A stretch of 17,412 nucleotides of DNA from JBBDWJ01 sp040902925 (GTDB taxonomy: Bacteria > Acidobacteriota > Terriglobia > Bryobacterales > UBA6623): assembly GCA_040902925.1 (NCBI GenBank), contig JBBDWJ010000243.1:1-17412 (forward strand), written 5' to 3'. The notes beneath the pieces were generated by a model that was not told where the DNA came from, did not search any database, and saw nothing but the letters and a program-made list of their open reading frames with translations. Positions 15,646 to 17,412 of the stretch are shown one piece after another. Each line of letters opens with the position of its first letter. The first letter of the stretch is position 1. The translations under genes were made by a program, and so were the position numbers.

Positions 15646-16047
15646 CTACGGTTCGCGCTTCGCCGTGAAGTCTTCCGTGGCGTCGGTGTCGAATCGCTCG
15701 CGCTCGCCTTCGAGACCCTCTTCGGAGATGACGCCGTTCCATTCCCACTCGATATTGCCTTCAACCGTCGAGAACGAGAACTCTTCGCTGACACAGATAC
15801 CGTCTTCGATCTCGACGACCTGGCGGCTGGGCAGCGTGACGGTTCCGAGCAGGTCGCCGTCCTCGACGCGCAGGTCGAGGACATAGGATTTCCCGGCCAC
15901 GGTGGCTCGCCACTTCCCTTTGATCATTTGGGTCGGCTCGTTCTGGCCGGCTTCGGGCTGTTTGGCTTCTTGCGGCAGGGGAGCGGCTAAAGCGGTCGAC
16001 AACGCCGCAAAAATGACAACCGCGATGGGGAATACTCTGCGTTTCAC
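15646..16047 (-). CDS. Small secreted beta-rich protein, function unknown
   Basis: A 133-aa protein with a signal peptide (MKRRVFPIAVVIFAALSTALA, cleavage before APLPQ). The rest starts MIKGKWRATVAGKSYVLDLRV, continues GDLLGTVTLP and ends EDFTAKREP. This strand-rich pattern, G-W near the start and FTAKR at the end, is common in unnamed exported proteins of acidobacteria and related phyla, as I recall them; no function is known to me. The start is GTG at 16047, chosen because AGGAGG (16052-16057) sits 4 nt upstream and the signal peptide begins there. It lies 92 bp upstream of the methyltransferase operon on the same strand and may be transcribed with it. Confidence 0.8.
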   Translation of the reverse strand: MKRRVFPIAVVIFAALSTALAAPLPQEAKQPEAGQNEPTQMIKGKWRATVAGKSYVLDLRVEDGDLLGTVTLPSRQVVEIEDGICVSEEFSFSTVEGNIEWEWNGVISEEGLEGERERFDTDATEDFTAKREP

Positions 16048-16145
16048 GGTTCCTCCTGAGTGGGGGCAGCCTATTCGGATCGTAGGTCACCTGCGCCTGC
16101 GAACGCCACTGCCGTTTGTGAGGCTGGCCCCGAACGGGCACGCCC

Positions 16146-16210
16146 GCAGACCGGCGAGCCACGGCAGGGGACCTTCGGGGCCGAATCGTTGGCGAGCGCG
16201 GCCGGTCTGC
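16146..16210. repeat. 10-bp perfect inverted repeat with 45-bp spacer
   Basis: GCAGACCGGC at 16146-16155 pairs with GCCGGTCTGC at 16201-16210. The interval has its own partial pairing (GGGG near CCTTCGGGG). It could fold as a branched RNA or be a decayed repeat element. It lies about 100 bp upstream of the small secreted-protein gene, which reads the other way from here. Confidence 0.5.
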
Positions 16211-16265
16211 CCGAAAGCAATATTTGGACGCACGGGCAGGCCGTTGGGATTCCCCTCGTGAACCG

Positions 16266-16356
16266 GCGAAGTACTGCTCCGCGGTGAAGTACTGCTCCGC
16301 GGTGAAGTACTGCTCCACGGTGCGATGCTGCTCCCGCGGTGAGCTACGGCTCCGCG
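16266..16356. repeat. 18-bp tandem repeat, five units
   Basis: The unit GTGAAGTACTGCTCCGCG begins at 16266, 16284, 16302, 16320 (19 bp) and 16339. The first three differ by only one or two bases; the last two are degenerate. A partial sixth unit (GCGAAGCC) follows. The 18-bp period keeps frame, but no gene covers it. There are no spacers, so it is not a CRISPR. Confidence 0.9.
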
Positions 16357-16433
16357 GCGAAGCCGAAAAGACGACAAGTACCTTCCGTGAAAAAGCCTTG
16401 GCTAGAGGTGTCGGCTGGCGGGAAAGGAGGCCT

Positions 16434-16516
16434 AAATGACACCAGGCCGCGCAGGGGAACGCGGCCTGGTAATGAGGTTTCACCTAGCGATTAGGGGTAC
16501 TCCGGTGATCTCTGTG
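16434..16516 (+). repeat. 83-bp hairpin element, copy A
   Basis: It begins AAATGACACC. The first part is a perfect 11-bp stem, ACCAGGCCGCG (16441-16451) and CGCGGCCTGGT (16460-16470), with an 8-nt loop. It is followed by a conserved tail ending GGTGATCTCTGTG. Copy B at 16909-16991 matches at 81 of 83 positions by direct reading. Such conservation outside the stem suggests a recently moved element or a structured RNA. Confidence 0.9.
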
Positions 16517-16908
16517 GGTATTCTCTGCGACTTTAGAAGGCAAAACTATAGCCCGCATGGGCTAGTAAGTGACCCATTTTATGGGTATGTCATGAATGTT
16601 CCGGCGTTGGATAGTGGGTTGAAACACACAGCCAACGAAGCGGCAAGCCTTGGAACGCAAGGAGCCTGGGCCACCCATAGCCACCTAGGGCGTACTCTTC
16701 AGTTCGGGATCGGACAAGCAGACCCGTCGCGAGTTTCCGGGTTTCTCCCGTTCGGCCACCGGCCGCTCCCGTTCCGGCTGCGCTGCCTTGGTGAGGAAGC
16801 GGCAGCAAATACCGCTGATTTTGGCTTGAAAAATGTTCCCAGATGTACCGGGGATGCCTCAACCGGGGTTGGCTGGTGATGGGCCGGATTCCGGGCACGA
16901 GCCCGAAA

Positions 16909-16991
16909 AAATGACACCAGGCCGCGCAGGGGAACGCGGCCTGGTAGTGAGGATTCACCTAGCGATTAGGGGTACTCCGGTGATCTCTGTG
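16909..16991 (+). repeat. 83-bp hairpin element, copy B
   Basis: A direct repeat of copy A, 475 bp downstream. The same 11-bp stem is at 16916-16926 and 16935-16945 with an identical loop. The two differences (A to G and T to A) lie just after the stem. Flanking sequences of the two copies differ, so the element boundaries are sharp. Confidence 0.9.
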
Positions 16992-17092
16992 ACCAATTCT
17001 CGTCCGGCTCGGGGGTATGAAACCATACCTTTTACGGGCTAGAAACGACGCCGAATTCCTGTGACGGGCGATCCGGGGACGCCCCGGCGTAG

Positions 17093-17127
17093 AAAAAGGG
17101 GGCGGCGCCCAACTGGGCACAGCCCCC
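17093..17127 (-). terminator. Intrinsic terminator of the TonB-dependent receptor gene
   Basis: Read on the minus strand: GGGGGC pairs with GCCCCC around an inner GCCC/GGGC stem, followed directly by TTTTT (17093-17097). It is about 75 bp after the receptor stop codon, the expected place and orientation. Confidence 0.85.
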
Positions 17128-17152
17128 GTTTGAGTTCTTGGTTTCCTTGAGC

Positions 17153-17176
17153 GGGGCCGCCACGCCGGGCGGCCCC
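17153..17176. terminator. Second GC-rich hairpin after the receptor stop codon
   Basis: A perfect 9-bp stem, GGGGCCGCC (17153-17161) with GGCGGCCCC (17168-17176), and a 6-nt loop. No T-run follows on either strand. It lies between the receptor stop and the intrinsic terminator and may stabilise the mRNA 3' end. Confidence 0.5.
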
Positions 17177-17203
17177 ATGGATCAAGGTCGTGCGAGTGGA
17201 CGG

Positions 17204-17412
17204 TCAGAAGCCGATTCTGAGTCCGATTCGGAACATCCGTCCATCAACGCCTTCCCGGCCGGTGTTGCGCGTGCCGGAACCGACGATCATGAAGCTCGAG
17301 CTGCTAACGTCGGAGTTGGGCGGGTTGAAGTGCGGCGTGTTCGACATGTTGAACATTTCGGCGCGGAGCTGGAAGTCCAGCCGTTCGGTGGCCTGGAACT
17401 TCCGGAACACGC
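17204..17412 (-). CDS. TonB-dependent receptor (Oar-like), C-terminal fragment
   Basis: Only the last ~69 codons are in the window; the gene enters from the right edge. The sequence FRKFQATERLDFQLRAEMFN, then NTPHFNPPNSDVSS, and the end RMFRIGLRIGF correspond to the last beta strands of acidobacterial Oar-like TonB-dependent receptors. These usually read R-E-x-F-N-x-x-N-x-P-x-F-x-P-N near the end and finish in Phe, the Omp85 (BAM) recognition residue. Such receptors span the outer membrane and carry an N-terminal carboxypeptidase-regulatory-like domain, which is not visible here. The ligand is unknown. An intrinsic terminator lies downstream at 17093-17127. Confidence 0.88.
   Translation of the reverse strand, partial: VFRKFQATERLDFQLRAEMFNMSNTPHFNPPNSDVSSSSFMIVGSGTRNTGREGVDGRMFRIGLRIGF

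Larger units (their letters stand above)
16048..17203. other. 1.15-kb repeat-rich region without a convincing gene
   Basis: It contains, left to right: a 10-bp inverted repeat (16146-16210), an 18-bp tandem repeat (16266-16356), an 83-bp hairpin element (16434-16516), about 390 bp with small hairpins (TAGCCC-GCAT-GGGCTA at about 16550 and ACCCAT-TTT-ATGGGT at about 16571), a second 83-bp element (16909-16991), a small hairpin GGTATG-AAAC-CATACC (17014-17029), and two stems before the TonB receptor stop. Open frames here, such as 16436-16879 (+), run through the repeats and show no recognisable domain. The stretch between the two 83-bp copies could be the remains of a mobile unit. Confidence 0.6.

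Noticed and set aside
16266..16356. CRISPR array
   Set aside because: The units are contiguous with no unique spacers, are only 18 bp long, and no cas gene is nearby.
16436..16879. 147-codon plus-strand open frame
   Set aside because: It starts inside the 83-bp repeat, has no recognisable domain, and copy B of the repeat begins shortly after it ends. It looks like chance coding over repeat DNA.

Overview
The window reads as a chromosomal segment of a GC-rich soil bacterium, most likely an acidobacterium of the Solibacter/Bryobacter type. That placement is inference, based on two tandem ADOP-type FtsX permeases (acidobacterial duplicated orphan permeases), the C-terminus of an Oar-like TonB-dependent outer-membrane receptor, a small secreted beta-rich protein of a kind recurrent in these genomes, and a high load of intergenic palindromic repeats. 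I see no rRNA, tRNA, CRISPR array, prophage, complete insertion sequence or biosynthetic gene cluster.

Layout. 1-3881 (+): the tail of one ADOP permease and a complete second one, separated by 368 bp that holds two inverted copies of a REP-like double hairpin. 3910-4648: a RelB/DinJ antitoxin gene with a 22-bp palindromic operator and a YafQ/RelE-type toxin gene broken by an apparent 1-nt deletion. The pair is bracketed by two direct copies of an ~81-bp palindromic element. 4658-7322 (-): a secreted transglutaminase-fold protein and a SAM-dependent methyltransferase. 7831-9033 (+): a membrane-anchored GGDEF diguanylate cyclase with an intact I-site. 9105-11706 (-): an acyl-CoA dehydrogenase and a class III aminotransferase, plausibly one amino- or omega-amino-acid catabolic unit, with a third REP-like copy upstream. 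11978-15553 (-): a tight three-gene operon of methyltransferase, DPM1-like family 2 glycosyltransferase and a large polytopic GT-C-like membrane protein, which suggests polyprenyl-linked sugar transfer to a surface glycan or glycolipid. 15646-16047 (-): a small secreted protein with a strong ribosome binding site and GTG start. 16048-17203: about 1.15 kb without a convincing gene, holding an 18-bp tandem repeat, two 83-bp near-identical hairpin elements and an intrinsic terminator. 17204-17412 (-): the end of a TonB-dependent receptor gene.

The genes are mostly standard acidobacterial housekeeping and accessory functions. The unexplained structure is in the repeats: at least three families of palindromic intergenic elements within 17 kb, one of which neatly frames a decaying toxin-antitoxin module. 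I do not see convincing evidence of a new multi-gene system. The most worthwhile follow-ups are the bracketed toxin-antitoxin unit, the three-copy double hairpin, the 83-bp hairpin pair and the G9 tract near the start of a methyltransferase gene.
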